Source of the DNA: Ricinus communis
Lineage: Eukaryota; Streptophyta; Magnoliopsida; Malpighiales; Euphorbiaceae
DNA: 64,000 bases
Direction: 5' to 3'
Assembly: GCF_019578655.1 (NCBI RefSeq)
Contig: NC_063256.1
Location: 10,354,001-10,418,000, forward strand
The translations under genes were made by a program, and so were the position numbers. This document shows, piece by piece, positions 34,222 to 47,411 of this stretch (position 1 is the first letter of the stretch; each line of letters starts with the position of its first letter). The notes under the pieces are model-generated. The model searched no databases, had not been told where the DNA came from, and saw only the letters and a program-made list of their open reading frames with translations.

Positions 34222-35156
34222 TTGGATTTTTCCATTATAACGATGGATGATTATGAGATGGTGCTTGGCATAGAGTTTCTGGATAAAGTGAATGCATTCC
34301 CACTTCCTTTTGCCAACACCATGTGTATCTTGGAGCAAGGGAATACTTGCATGGTACTGTTGAAACGAGAAGCCAAGATAAAAGCCATGAAGATCTCGGC
34401 CATGCAGCTATCTGAGCGGGTAGAGAAGGCTCAACCGTCATTCCTTGCGGCACTAAAGGAAGAAGTGGCAATCTCGCCACATACAGGGGTCCTAGATGAG
34501 TTTGGGAACGTAATGCCTGCGGAATTACCGAAGAAGCTCCCACCGAAGAGAGAGGTGGATCAGAAAATGGAGCTGGTAGAAGGTACGAGGCCTCTTACAG
34601 CAGTCCCTTATAGCATGGAACCCCTTGAGTTCGAAGAGTTACGGAGGCAACCAAAAGAGTTGTTGCATGTTAGCCACACTAATCCATCCAAGGCTCCGTG
34701 TGAACCACCGGTACTCAAGCAAAAGAAGCCAACTCCGAAGCAAGTAAGATGGCAAGCATCCCTTGCGGAGTCCGATTCTGTGAAGGAGTACAAGCCGAGA
34801 AAGGCAAACTTAGTGGCCGATGCGCTAAGTAGCAAGGCAAAGTTAGCTTCCACCACTAATGCTAACTTTCCTTCGTTGGATCAAGGCAAGGTGGAACCAA
34901 ACAAGCCTCGAATTGTTAAAGCCATTCACCAAGTACAAGGGATGGCATGAGAAAGCCGACAAGGCATGTGCTCCTCTAACCAAGGCCGCCAAGAGAATGA
35001 AGAAGTGGGCGGATGGAAAGAAGAGTCACTCAGAGTTTGAGGAGGGAGGCTTAGTGATGGTAAAGTTCCTTCCCCATCAAGGCCAAAGATTTGCCAAGGA
35101 ACTTCAAGGGCATAATCAAGGCATCTGAGAGCGCGGCGAGGCGTCGCCCGAGAATG
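34222..35156 (+). pseudogene. Collapsed pol region, unit 2
   Basis: An open stretch (34222-34950, then a second frame) continues the protease end. It enters the N-terminal edge of a Ty3 reverse transcriptase (LPKKLPPKREVDQKMEL, then EELRRQPKELL) and then jumps, without any catalytic YxDD region, to a trace of the RNase H end (EYKPRKANLVADALSSKAKL) and an integrase C-terminal trace (LTKAAKRMKKWADGKKSH ... GGLVMVKFLP). Roughly 800 residues normally found between these points are absent. All three copies share the fusion, so it is ancestral to the array. Confidence 0.82.
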
Positions 35157-35167
35157 AGTGGGGAGAA
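35157..35167 (+). other. Polypurine tract, unit 2
   Basis: Purine-rich agtggggagaa next to the 3' LTR. Confidence 0.8.
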
Positions 35168-35693
35168 TGTCACGTACCGCATATTTCCCCTTCTCGCACA
35201 AAGGTTCAGTGGCCCAAGAAGCCTCCAGAGTTCGCTACAAAGCAAGGGAAGATTCTAGAACATTCTAGAATCATCTAGAAGGATCTGGAAGCATCTGAAA
35301 CAGTCTAGAATAATATAGAAGCTTGTAGAATGTGTAGATAAGTATGGAAATGTATAGAACATTCTAGATACTTAATCTTAGCCATTAGATTGAATGTATC
35401 CTCACCGTCCATTGAGGAGGTGGAGGCCTATATATAGCTTAGAGAATTCATTTGTAAGCATGAAGCAAATCAAGTTGCAATCAAGTTGTAATTAAGCAAT
35501 TCAAGCTTAATAGAAGAGCAAGTAGTTTCTCTCTCTAGAAGTTCTCTCTCTCTAAGCTCTCTTTTGTTCTTTTTGCCATCCTAGCTAGCATTTTGCCTAG
35601 CATTTGAAGAGTAAGGCTGACTAGCTTACTTGTTTCCACGAGAAAGTAGCTAGTGTCGCACGGTCATTGGTAGAAAACACCAAGCCCGTGACA
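35168..35693 (+). repeat. 3' LTR, unit 2 element
   Basis: 526 bp. The heat shock element is at 35253-35270. It carries the same 3'-LTR-specific substitutions as units 1 and 3. Confidence 0.93.
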
Positions 35694-36090
35694 CTAGTGC
35701 AGGGGTTTGAGATGATGTTGTGTTGGTATACTTTCGGACTACACATCACAACATGTTACTGTAAGCCAAATCAAATGTAATCCTTAACAAACATTCCCGC
35801 GATTTAATTCATTTAACCAAATAGACCGATTCATTGAATAGCTATAATAAGGGAGCAACGTAATTGTTAACATTACTCCTCTTCTTGTTATTTATCTTGC
35901 AAGCACTTGAACAAATCCAGCGATCCTTCCGTTTTGAATTATCATCAGCGGGATAATGAAAAGTTCTTTGTTTCTTTAGTTAAGAAAACAAAAATCAAAT
36001 TATCAAGCTATCTTGGATAATGCCGATAAGGCGGGCTTTTTCTCAAAGGATGCTTAGTCTTGAATGCTATATTCTTTCGGTCAAAGCGGT

Positions 36091-39000
36091 CAAGCGAAGT
36101 ACTCATGTCGGATCGCCCTCCTGTCATCCTCTCGGCCCTTATCGCCCGCTCACCGAAATTGCACGGAAAGATTTGCTTAGATCGGATGCCTTCGGAATTC
36201 CGGTATGTAATAAAAAACCAAATTTGGTTGATAAAAAGCAAATGTATTTACCGGTCACGGACTCTAATTACATCCGAAGCAGTGACTGCAGAAACTAATA
36301 AAAACGCCATTGGAAGCTTGATGATATACCTTACACTTTCTAATAACTCAAACCACCAAGCTGTTTACACTTGGTAGATTGATATGCACACACTGGCGTC
36401 GTTCGCATAATGTATCATGATCATTTAGCTTTTTTCTCTTGATTGATGGTATACAATATATATCTTCACTCTGCATTTCTAACTTAGTGTCTCAGACTTT
36501 ATGAGATAATTATACAATTCATGGTGATTGTGTAACAGCCAAGTCCATATAATATAAAGCCCAGCAGAAGCTTATAAGATTGATACTACATGTTTTGACA
36601 AGAGGGTATAGTAAAATTGACCTATGGCTCAAATGAGTAACTAGGTAATTAATTATTATATTGCCCGCCACAACAGGGTATGAGAGAAGAGACTATGTAT
36701 AAGAGTGCAAGAAACACGCAATGGCTTTCCCATCTACCTATCAACAATAAATAACACATTGAAACCTGCACGGACAATATTCCTCACAAGCTATTGAGGT
36801 TAGTGCACCATTCTTATCATAATTATTGATGACATCAAGATCTCTCACAAGCACTAGTGAGCATGTGCACCTATGACACACATTCAATCATAATGGAAGA
36901 GAGGCCTAAGAGGAAACCCAAGCAAAAAAAAAGTTTTTGTTCTTATGTAAAAGTTATAATTCAAATAAACTATCTGAAGCTGCAAGCCTCCAAAGCACTA
37001 AAGTAAATCACTAAACCTGACCCCGTAAAATAGCAAAAACTGCTGCTACTAAATCCCAAAAACAAAAGGCACTATTAAATAGTTAGGCAGAAAGTCTCCG
37101 AAAAATGTTTATGTAATCCACTACTAAAACTAATGAAAGAAAGAAAAAAGTTTAATCTTACAGAAAATATTGCCATCTCCAATCTCTCCAGTCCTTGCCT
37201 CCTCAATGATTTTTTCTATAACATCCTCAACCTAAGATAATGTAAAGCATTTAATAAGTAAGAATTTGGCAACGGAAATGTTGCATCTTTAAAAAAATAA
37301 TAAACATATATTTTACATGCGTCAAGATGATAATCAATTTCTTCATAATAAAAAACATTATTTCAAATGTTAGTACTTGTGTTACCACAGGGTTACCACT
37401 TAGACAAATCACCATGCATACCTTGTCTTTGCTAACCACGATCTCCATCTTAACTTTAGCAACAAACTTGTCTTGGGAAAATTCCGAGCTGCGACATCAT
37501 AAGCAATAATAACCAAGGAATCATGCTAAGGTTAATCAATTTAATCTGATTTCTTTTAAAGAAAGAGAGTACTGTGAAACAAATGGTTAAACAAAAATGC
37601 AATTCCACAGTCTGATTGTAAATTTAGTTATCATAATTTCGCATATTATAATCAAGTCATCGAATTCCCAAGAGTTTGATGGTTATCCAAGTGAAGAGCT
37701 TACCACCCCGCCTCTCGGTTGAACCACCTTGAGCACCAAAACCTCGAACATCGGGGAAACAGTAACACCTCGAATACCAATTTTTAGCAAAGCCTTCATT
37801 TATAATAATAGAAATAAAATTAGTACTTGCGCCATGCAACTTTAGAAAATATGATGGCCTTGAAATTCAACAATTAGCAAGTAAGTGTGCATATATATAG
37901 AAGTCAAAGGACGATTAAATGAAACAAACCAACGATAGAACGGGGAAAGAAAATGGAGGTTGGACCTTGACCGGGGAAAAGAATGCATAGCCATCCTTGT
38001 ATTTTAGGGGTGTCAGAAAGAGTCAAGTATTGACTAAAGTCAATTTCAAGCGTTGGAAAGTCACTGTCCATATACACATATACACATTCAAATATGCGCA
38101 TGAATATGAAATATGAAGGCGCTTGATTAACCACCTAATAAGTATTATCAATCAAAAAATGGTTCTGCAATGCATTAACAATCTCAATCCGTCTAAATCA
38201 GAAAATTAAGAAGCATAATTAGATAAGACGAGCTGATTATTTGATATTTATTGACACCTAAACTATCACACAGTTTAGGCATTTCTGTGGAATGATGGCT
38301 CTCATAATGACCAAAGACGCATTGATGAAGAAATGACACACATCACACCTCTGAGTTACCTAAACAAGCCACAATTTCCCTAATCCCCTCTTGAAACATA
38401 AAAGGAGATAAAGCTAGTATTAAAACCAATCCAAACCATTTCCACCAATTACGAAAATGAGGAGACAAAACTAGTAGTCTTCTTTGTAAAATTTAGAAAC
38501 TATTTTTGCGATCTGGGAAACACTTACCAAGAAACTTGCGAGACTCGCCAGGCCTAATACGTGCGAATCCAACAACACAATGCACGGGATAAAAGGAAAA
38601 GAAAAAGATAGAATTAATAAGTCGTGTGTACACAGTGGGGGAAAAGAATAAATTCAAAAATAACAATTGGCGGTGGGCACGAGAATTGCTTCCACTTTCT
38701 AGAATTTAGCATCAGGAATGTAGTCTACGAACAATTAAGTAGAGAAAGGAATAAAGATTCGGAAAGCTAATAAATCACTAGATTTGCATGAGATTAAAAG
38801 ACCCAGACCCATGAATTAAATGCCAAGAAAGAAAGAAATGAAAAATGAAACGTCATATATACCTGACGTCATCTCATTCGATTTCGCATCTTGGAACTTC
38901 TCAAAATGCTTCTCCGGAACTTGGAGGTCTACTTGAGAAGTCGAAATGTCTAAAACATCTGCTGCGACAGTATCTTCACTTGCGGGAACCTCCTTAGAGT

Positions 39001-39136
39001 CTTCTTTCTGGACGATTTTGGACGGCGAGAGTTGCGTCTTCTTCTTCAAAGGTAGTTCGACGGTAAGATTCTACGTGGGAAGACTCTAGCTTGTTCGTAT
39101 CGTCTTCGCGCGAAGGGATCTTTCGACCGGCGACAT
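36091..39136 (-). pseudogene. GLB1: P-II (GLB1-like) gene copy, unit 2/3 boundary
   Basis: Same exon order as the other copies. The last exon still reads AERMTGGRSDMSTS, but one G is missing upstream (gagcgggcg) and its acceptor is TTTCGG. The T-loop exon has an insertion (catcggggaaac for catcagaaac). The TAG in the FYKVEAI motif is present. The N-terminal exon (ATG 39134-39136) is frameshifted near 39,073-39,130. The N-exon part lies beyond the unit boundary at 38855. Confidence 0.83.
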
Positions 39137-40511
39137 GCTAGAGAAAGCAAATATGAAGAGCACTAATTAGAGAGAGGAATGCGTTTATAAACATGCAATT
39201 TAGAGAAGAATACCTTCACGGTGTTTTGGTGCTCATTGCGGAGAGAGAAAGTAAAACGGTTTTTCGGTGAGAGGCGTATGGTACATATAGGCGTGCAATA
39301 GAGGTCTTTCAGGGTGAGCGGTAAGCCTGCTATTGTGTGTTCTTGTTTTGGCGGTTAGAGAGAATTTAAACAGTTAGCGGAAAATTACTTTATAATAAAT
39401 AAGCTATCATCCTATATTTATTAATTTTAAATAATAAAATATATAAAATTATATAATATTAAAATATAAAATATTTATACATGTATCTTATTTTTATTAG
39501 TTAATTAATTTTTTTATTAATTATTATTTTTATATCATTTTAAAAATGTCATTTGGAATAAAAATAAAATATTTATACTAAACTGACAAGAGGACTATTA
39601 AAATATTGAGCTTTTCCTCTGGAGCTATGTTTGGGGACGAAATGTTTAGTTATCGGGGCGGGAGCGATGAATTCATGCAGTTTTTAGCACAATGGCGAAT
39701 TTGTTAAGCAAAACGAACTCGGCTTTGAATTTTCTACGGTTTCTTGAATGAAATGGACCGGAAAAACACTCTCGGTGAGAAGGATTCTTTAAGCCACCAA
39801 TTGCAAGTCCAGTGATTGTAGATCTCGATTTCGAACTCTACTCTCTCTAAATCGCGACTTGACTTTTACCAAATCACGGGACTCTTATAAAAGCGAGCTA
39901 CCATAGATGTAGGCTTCCGCACCAACTGTCTATAAAAAGGTTACTCATTTTGCTGAAATCTACAGATTATGCTATTAAACTTCTTTGATCTACCAATGCA
40001 AACTTTGTATCAATGGCTTAGAGCAACCAAAAGAAATATACTTATAGAAACAAAGCTCTGATACAACCCTGTATTTTCTTTTGGAAGAGTATTTATAGCC
40101 AAACTCCATAATTAGTCTACATATAAGGAAACACACAGTAAGCCAATTTTTAAGGCTAGTCAGAACTTTGAAGTTTCAGGTTAAAAAGGATTGCTTATAT
40201 GTGCATAAAGAATAAGAAATTGTACATGACTTCCTGAGTTCCTCAGTATGAAGTACAATGAGACTAATTCATCTCCAATGTTAACCAACAAATTAATTAC
40301 TCGAGTAAATCAATTGCTTGATAATGCTAAAATCAAAACAGAAGGATGAGCTTGGTAAAACTGAACCAGATGATACAATCAAACCCATGGCATTCATATA
40401 TGATAAGTTTCTCAGAAGACTTGGTTCCATCAATTAGCTTGCAAAGCGAACAAACACCAGCAAAGGAAGAAGGACGGCTCAGAATGGAACTCTTATAATG
40501 CCAACCAGGCT

Positions 40512-41102
40512 CTACTTGTCAAACTCCCATATGACGCCTCCATCCTCTGAAATACCAGAAAATACACATCGGTAACATGGCACAAGCTGTATTGACATTG
40601 CAAACAAATATCTCTGACAATACTTGCTCAAAGTTGCCAATTTCTTTCAGGTGTTCAAGATGTCATAGCTAAGTTAACATGCCAAGAACCATAAATAACA
40701 ACTCATAATCAATTTTAATATAGTCATTTGTGTCTCATCCATTCAAATAGTTACATTACACTTAGGGATGACTATTACCATCTTTTCCTTGCCTACTTCC
40801 TTCTTCTCTTTGTTTTGCAGGCAAGAAGAATAAGTTACTATACCTTTAACTTTCTTGTTTATCCAGATCTCAAGCAGCATACCAGCACCGATTCCACCAG
40901 CAATACATGCCCCATAGAATGCAATTGCGGAGGGCAGAGACCTACGGGGAAGGAAATAGTAGTCTGGAATTTGCCTAATCTTTTTAGGAAGCCGTTTCCT
41001 TATAACCGATTTAGCACCAGCACTAGGGTCCTTCTGCAATTCACCGCCTATAGCTTTCCAATCAACCCCCTTGAATGGATCTTTTGGCTCTTCAGTCCCC
41101 AT
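40512..41102 (-). CDS. Conserved 97-aa single-pass membrane protein, unit 3 (intact)
   Basis: Exons 41102-40844 and 40546-40512. Coding sequence, splice sites and stop are the same as in unit 1, so the protein is predicted to be identical. Two of the four copies therefore keep an open frame. The non-coding leader exon and divergent promoter are also present (42,420-43,319). Confidence 0.8.
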
Positions 41103-43319
41103 CCCCAAACACCACGACACAGCTCAAATCTGTGAATTCAGAACGGAAAAATGAATGCAGCATGAATTATGATCCATGAAACTAATGTCCAACTAACGGG
41201 TAGGGTACCCACCCATTTCAGGATATCCAAACACGAACTCAATTAAACTACACATACCCAAACTCGTCCCAAATCCCTTTAAAAGACTACTTATATTGTC
41301 CGAACCCGTCCCAAATCCAAATAGAAATACTTGCATACTAACCGAACCCACCCAAACTCGTTTAATATATAAATCTTAAATAAATTTTATGAATACTTAA
41401 CGTATAGCAGGTACCTTACCATCTAAATACCCGTTTATATGAACATTTGAGCAATTGAGCGATATAATCAGTTTTCATTGAACAAGATGATCGACATTGA
41501 TAGTGCTAGAGCCTAAAGAGCACAAAAATAGCATAAGCAACACGAGTAATAAATCAACCAGCTCAAACAATGAGGAAATGTCAGTGCCTTCCAATTAGAA
41601 ATGGGTTAAGGTCAAAATGAATCAGAAAGTAAAAGATATGAAAGATGACTTCTTATTTACAAGAAACTAAAAAATACCAAAAAGGAAAGCTGGTAGAAAA
41701 ACAAAAAAAAAATTCAAAGAACAGGTATATATAATACTATAGAAAAACAAAGAACCATAAAGAATAACAAAACATGTACAGAACGAGAATTACTTGAACC
41801 TAACCTTAAACGCACTACCAATGAATTCTAACCTTTGTGAACAAATATGAAGATGAAGACCGCTAATGATCTTTCAGTTTTATGTTTCGGATCAAGGAAG
41901 AAGAGATGAAGAACAATGTCTGAATTTAGTCAGTAACAGAAATTTCAAATCAATCCGTGTTTATGATTTTAGGGATTCTGGTTTTGTAGTTTAGAATTTA
42001 GACTAACGATTTTGAAACACTTTTGATGGGCCAAGTTCCGTGGGGTGAGTTGGCAGTTGCTCACTCCATTTTAAGTATCGCCGGAAAATGTGACCTAATT
42101 GAGTTCTGTGTGAAAACTCACTGGAATAATAAAATTGAAATTTATCTCTTGATCTGTGATTAAATTAGATAAACTTAATAATACAGACTATAAGCAATAA
42201 AAGATTTATAAATTTAAAATTATTTAAACAATTAAGCCAACAAAAAATCCTAACCCTTTCTTCTTAAAAATCCAAATGTTAAAAACTCTCAGAGTGTTTC
42301 GCCCTAGCTAGCTCACCACACAAAAATATATTATCAATCTCACTGTAGCAATTTGCGTGGCATCATAGTCAAGTTTCTTCTCAAGACTTCGCAACTTTTT
42401 AACTTAAATTACCAAAAATTACATGAGGAACAAAAGATTACCTCTGGAATCACCGGACCCGAAGTCTCTAGAGCAGCAACAAGTCAGGAAAAAAGGCAGG
42501 GGAGAGAGAAAGGAGCAGCCTAACGTTTGTATTGTAGAACAATATGCTGTAGCGCACCGTTTCATTCCAATTCGTTCAGTTAAGGGGTCATAAACGCGGC
42601 CGTTTCATGATGGGATGGCAAAATGGTAATTTCGAAGTAAATAATGGGTCATCTCATTCTCATCTAACGTGGCTACACTGAGCATAGCGACTGGACTGAA
42701 ATCGGTGTTGCTGAAGGACGAAGCAAAGGGAGCGTGTTTTGACAAAGAAGAAGGGAAAAACACTTAAAAAGAGTGCAAAGGAAGAGAGCTCATAAAAATA
42801 TAGGAGAGGTCGTGAATTATTGACTGTTGTTAGTTTGGATTAATGGATTTTGTATCTCTGTTTCTTCCATTTTTCGTTCTGAAATTCGTGATTAAATTAA
42901 AGTACCCCAACTCCATGATCATTAGAAGTCTCTTCCACGAAACCATCATTCGCCACTACCACCATAATCATCATCAACATTGATCAGTTCCCTCTCCGTA
43001 ACCTCTTTTCTTCCTCTATAGACTACTAGTTTCTGCAATTTTATCTCCACGCTTCCATTTTTATTTCTTGTGTATACTTCACGAAACCAACAACCCCATT
43101 TGATTTTGTGTTGTCTTTTTCTTTATATTTCAATTATAGTTGGTCCCTTCTTCACTGTCAAGCGTCGGAGAAACCCATCTAATTAATCTACTGCATTTAT
43201 TCAGTATTGACAGCCCACCTCTTCGCTAATTGTCCAGTGGAGCCGGACGTGGTATTTAAATGAGCCTTTTGAAACTGAATTGAGTTGTGGTGTCTCATAC
43301 TATTATTCAGTTTGCAAAA

Positions 43320-43633
43320 ATGCCAGCTCTAGTCTCAGTTAAAACCCCATCCAAGACAACGCCATTGCACAGTTCCCTTCCTCAAAACGACGATCAAATC
43401 TATAAAAACGACATCAAAACACCATCTCCGCTTCTAAAGCGAACCCCATCGCCCTCCTCCTCCAAAAAGACCCCAAATAAGCTCCCCGTCGACGAAAAAC
43501 CGGATCTGGTTTCCCTTTTTGTTAAAGCTCGCCCGAGATACCATTGCTTCCGGTGATAACCCGAATAAAGCCTTGGATTATGCGTCGCGTGCGTCAGTAT
43601 CGTTTGAAAGGTGTTCGGGTTCAGGTCTGGAAC
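43320..43633 (+). pseudogene. KLCR: KLCR 5' fragment, unit 3
   Basis: Same truncation as units 1 and 2. It keeps the five-A context before ATG found in the intact gene, but shares the +1 shift and the early stop at 43556 with unit 1. Confidence 0.9.
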
Positions 43634-43654
43634 CTAAACCCTAAACCCTAAACC
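43633..43654. repeat. Telomeric-repeat junction, unit 3
   Basis: About three CCCTAAA units at the KLCR/foreign-segment join. Confidence 0.9.
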
Positions 43655-46600
43655 AATAAATCCTCTCAGCACATTGGATTTTGGAAGGCCCTTAGCTTAT
43701 AGGAGTGATCTTCTTGTTTAAGATAGGGTTCAAAAACATACCATACCACCGGAAATTGTATTTCAAAGTAATAAATGTGAATGCTCCCTCTGAACTTCAT
43801 AATACAAACAGAAATCACATACCATACTAGAACAAAAACCACTGGTGAATAACATAACCATGACAAGTATTCAATTATATCAAGCATAAATCAACATTAC
43901 AAATAGCAGGTGGGTTCATTTATTTAAGAAAAGATAAAATGTGAAAAGAACTCCATGAAAATCCGGCTGGAGTAGAACTAGTTGATATATGACTCAAAAA
44001 CTACCAACAAGGCCACTGTACGTAAGTCATAAGCAAGACTTCCCATATGTCAATATGATAACCAAAACCAAAGATAATAAGGACTTTTTGTGCAAATAAT
44101 CAATCAATCATATAACAGAGGACCATTTAATCTAAATCTTCTTGAAAATATTGAGATATGCACAATCATGAATGTTAACCTGAAAATTGTTTTATAAATA
44201 CAAAACTTATTTACAGGACGAAGAAAAGAGGACAAAAATATTTTTTTTTAATTTTTTTAAATATCACAATTTTACTCAGCAAAAACAACAGTACACGAAA
44301 ATCCATGAGCAAATGCCTAAGCGTTGAAAAATAGAGGCATATTTTGTTTACTCTTAAATATTCTTCTTGCATAAACTCAAAAGAAAAAAAATTCTGGTAG
44401 AAAACATGCTAGTTAATTTATGACCAAAGCATCACTCCAAGTTGCAGAGGATAACAAAAGAGTACCTTCATCACAAAATTACACATCTAAAAGTAAAATG
44501 ACTATTTAAGTTCATGTACAAACTGAGAAAGAAAAAAAATTATCACCAACTAAAATCAAAACAAACATACGAGATCAAGCACAAGCAAAAATATACTAAT
44601 ACCAAAGAAGAACAGATATTGTAAATCAGACCATAAATTTGTAATTACTTAAGAATCCATAAAGAATATAATAATCCTTATGTGGAGAGAAAAGCACACC
44701 CTAATTGATGAGAACATAAGGAAAGCCCTCTAACAACCAACACGATAAGCTAAAGTAATTAAAGCGTATAATTTAGAAACTGCACCCAATTTCCGAGCAA
44801 ACAGATTGAATATTTATGTGAGATTAAAAAAATTAGGCAGAAAATTAAAGATAGAAAGGTAAAGAGAGTAAAAGAGAAGAGTACAAACCAAAATATGGAT
44901 TGAATCCGTGCAAAACTGGACGTAAATGAGCAACTAGTTATTTTGTATTGTATTATTGGGTACATCTGGTTGAATTCATTGAAGAAAAGCTGTAAAATTA
45001 AAAATAAATAAGATCATAATGACAGCATGAATCAGACTCCCCATAAAATAAATTACGGCTAAGATTCAAAATCATATACATAAACAGATGGATTCACATG
45101 GCTTTGTTATAAATAAGAACCTAATCTGTTTGGAACATCAAAATAGAACTCGAATCCATTAACTGGTAGATCAAGCATCAAATCAAACATATACCACCTA
45201 CAGATCTCGAAATCTGATATATACGATCAAAATAATTTTAAATCAGGCAAGCAAAGGACACAGATTCAAACGGTAATAGATCAAAACCTTAAATGAACTT
45301 CAAGATCTTAAGATCAACAAACAAAAGAATTAACAACTGAATTAAGCAATCTCTATATCACCTATCGAGAAAGAGAACAGATCGAAACAGTAATCGAATT
45401 TGAAATGAAACAAAAAAAAGAAAGAAGTTAGGGATTGAAGAAGAGGATAAGTGAGTTTACCTGAGAGAACAGCCAGAGAGAGCAAATGAAGGGATCCACG
45501 CACCTTCCTCCCCACAGAGATGAGGAAATTTTGAAAATGTGAGAGAGATTGTATATTTACTCGTTTTAAGAGATTGTATATTTATAGGACCTTTTTTTTT
45601 CTCCCTCAGATCGCCTTCTTTTTTAGTTTATTTTTCCGGTTAAGCGTATTTTTTAAGCTTCTTTTTCTTTCCTTTTTTCTTTTTTCTAAATAAACTCGCT
45701 TATTCTAACTGACGCCGTTATGACGGCACAAAGGGTAATTTGCTCCCTATATTTAGACTGAATGACCAATTTATTTATTTTAAATTTTATGACCAATTAG
45801 TCACGTACTTAACAATTATAGTCAAACTATCTATTTTTTCTCGACCACCATGTACGAGTAAACTTAATTGCATTTTTAATTATAATAAATAATAAAAAAT
45901 TAAATTTAAAGAGAAACAATCAAAATAAACTAAAACAAGCTAGGATTAAAAGAAAGCAAGAAGCATTTTTATAAATTTGTTTTATAACAAAGCAACCATT
46001 AGATCAAGAACTAAGATCTCATTTAAATTTAGTTGGAGACTGAAATGTGTTTAGAAAGGAGAAATCTATTTCTAATTCATAGATAGGGATCCTTGATCTC
46101 GAGACGTGGTTAATATTTTGTGAAGAAATCACTAATCAAGATTTAAAATTCACCTACTCATTTCAAAGTTTGTGATCACCCACCCTGCTACTCAGATTCT
46201 TTGATATTTAAATTTATTACTAAATAAATATTTTAATATAAATAAAATTTCAAACTAAATCTCCTTAATTTATATAAAAATATGAGCAACTGAAATCTGA
46301 TAAACTAAAAAGTTAACATTGAAAATTTCTTTATTTACACAAGTTTAACATTCAAAAAAAATATATACTGGTGACTCTTTCTAGTGTTTAGTTTTTTCTA
46401 ATCCTTCTTTTACATATGATTTATTATTATTATTATTTTATAGGAAAAATATATTAAAAAAAAGTAAACTCTAAAAGTAATATCTCGAGTTCAAGACAAC
46501 TCTCTTCCGCATTATATGAGTTCTTATTTTTATAGTGATTATATGAAAGTAAGTATCATGTTGGATAGTCGATAACTCGTTGACCCTCCAATCAACTGAT

Positions 46601-46841
46601 TATGAAACAAAAAAACAAGGGCCGAAACACAAATGAAATTGGGGTGGACAATAACATCTGAAATGGAAGTCGACAAAATTCAGTTCTACAGCAAAGGGCG
46701 GGAGGATTTATGAATTTAGAAGGCGACAACAACAGTAATAACACATATCGCCCCACCGTAGTGGTCCCTGAGGAATGCTACTTTGAAAAACACCAGTAAG
46801 ACTCGTGATCCAGTGACACCAAAAGGACCATCGATGCCTAG
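43655..46841. other. Truncated leader/promoter segment and flank, unit 3
   Basis: Equivalent of 14353-17540. The minus-strand TATA is at 45579-45586 and the leader exon ends at 45461. No coding exon is recognised. Confidence 0.5.
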
Positions 46842-47377
46842 TGTCACAGCCCGCATATTTCCCCTTCTCGCACGAAGGTTCAGTGGCTCAAGAAGCCTCC
46901 AGAGTTTGCTACAAAGCAAGGGAGGATTCTAGAACATTCTAGAATCATCTGGAAGGATCTGGAAGCATCTGGAACAGTCTAGAATAATCTAGAAGCTTGT
47001 AGAATGTGTAGATAAGTATGAAAATATATAGAACATTCTAGATACTTAATCTTAGCATTAGATTGAATGTATCCTCACCGTCCATTGAGGAGGTGGAGGC
47101 CTATATATAGCTTAGAGAATTCATTTGTAAGCATGAAGCAAATCAAGTTGCAATTAAGTTGTAATTAAGCAATTCAAGCTTAATAGAAGAGCAAGTAGTT
47201 TCTCTCTCTAAAAGCTCTCTCTCTCTAAGCTTTCTTAAGCTCTCTTTTGTTCTTTTTGCCATCCTAGCTAGCATTTTGCCTAGCATTTGAAGAGTAAGGC
47301 TGACTAGCTTACTTGTTTCCGCGAGAAAGTAGCTAGTGTCGCACGGTTCGTTGGTAGAAAACACCAAGCCCGTGACA
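46842..47377 (+). repeat. 5' LTR, unit 3 element
   Basis: 536 bp. The heat shock element is at 46927-46944. Against its own 3' LTR I count 13 substitutions, a 1-bp and a 10-bp indel. Confidence 0.93.
46927..46944 (+). promoter_or_regulatory. Four-module heat shock element, unit 3 5' LTR
   Basis: Same perfect TTC/GAA array as in the other LTRs. Confidence 0.75.
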
Positions 47378-47379
47378 GT

Positions 47380-47392
47380 TGGTATCAGAGCA
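47380..47392 (+). other. Primer binding site (tRNA-iMet), unit 3
   Basis: tggtatcagagca, 2 bp after the LTR. Confidence 0.92.
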
Positions 47393-47411
47393 AGGTTAAA
47401 CTATCGTTGAA

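Larger units (their letters stand above)
32140..35693 (+). mobile_element. Non-autonomous Ty3-type LTR retrotransposon, unit 2 (3,554 bp)
   Basis: Same insertion as in unit 1: LTRs 32140-32675 (536 bp) and 35168-35693 (526 bp), PBS, coding region, PPT. The flanks are cctag on the left and ctag on the right. It has the longest uninterrupted gag-protease frame of the three. Confidence 0.94.
24180..38854. repeat. Tandem unit 2 (14,675 bp)
   Basis: Second full copy, in the same order and orientation as unit 1. It can be told from its neighbours by shortened poly-T runs at 30,925-31,010, the longest open gag-pro frame, and altered CTG/CAG sites (for example 31,590-31,605). Confidence 0.93.
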
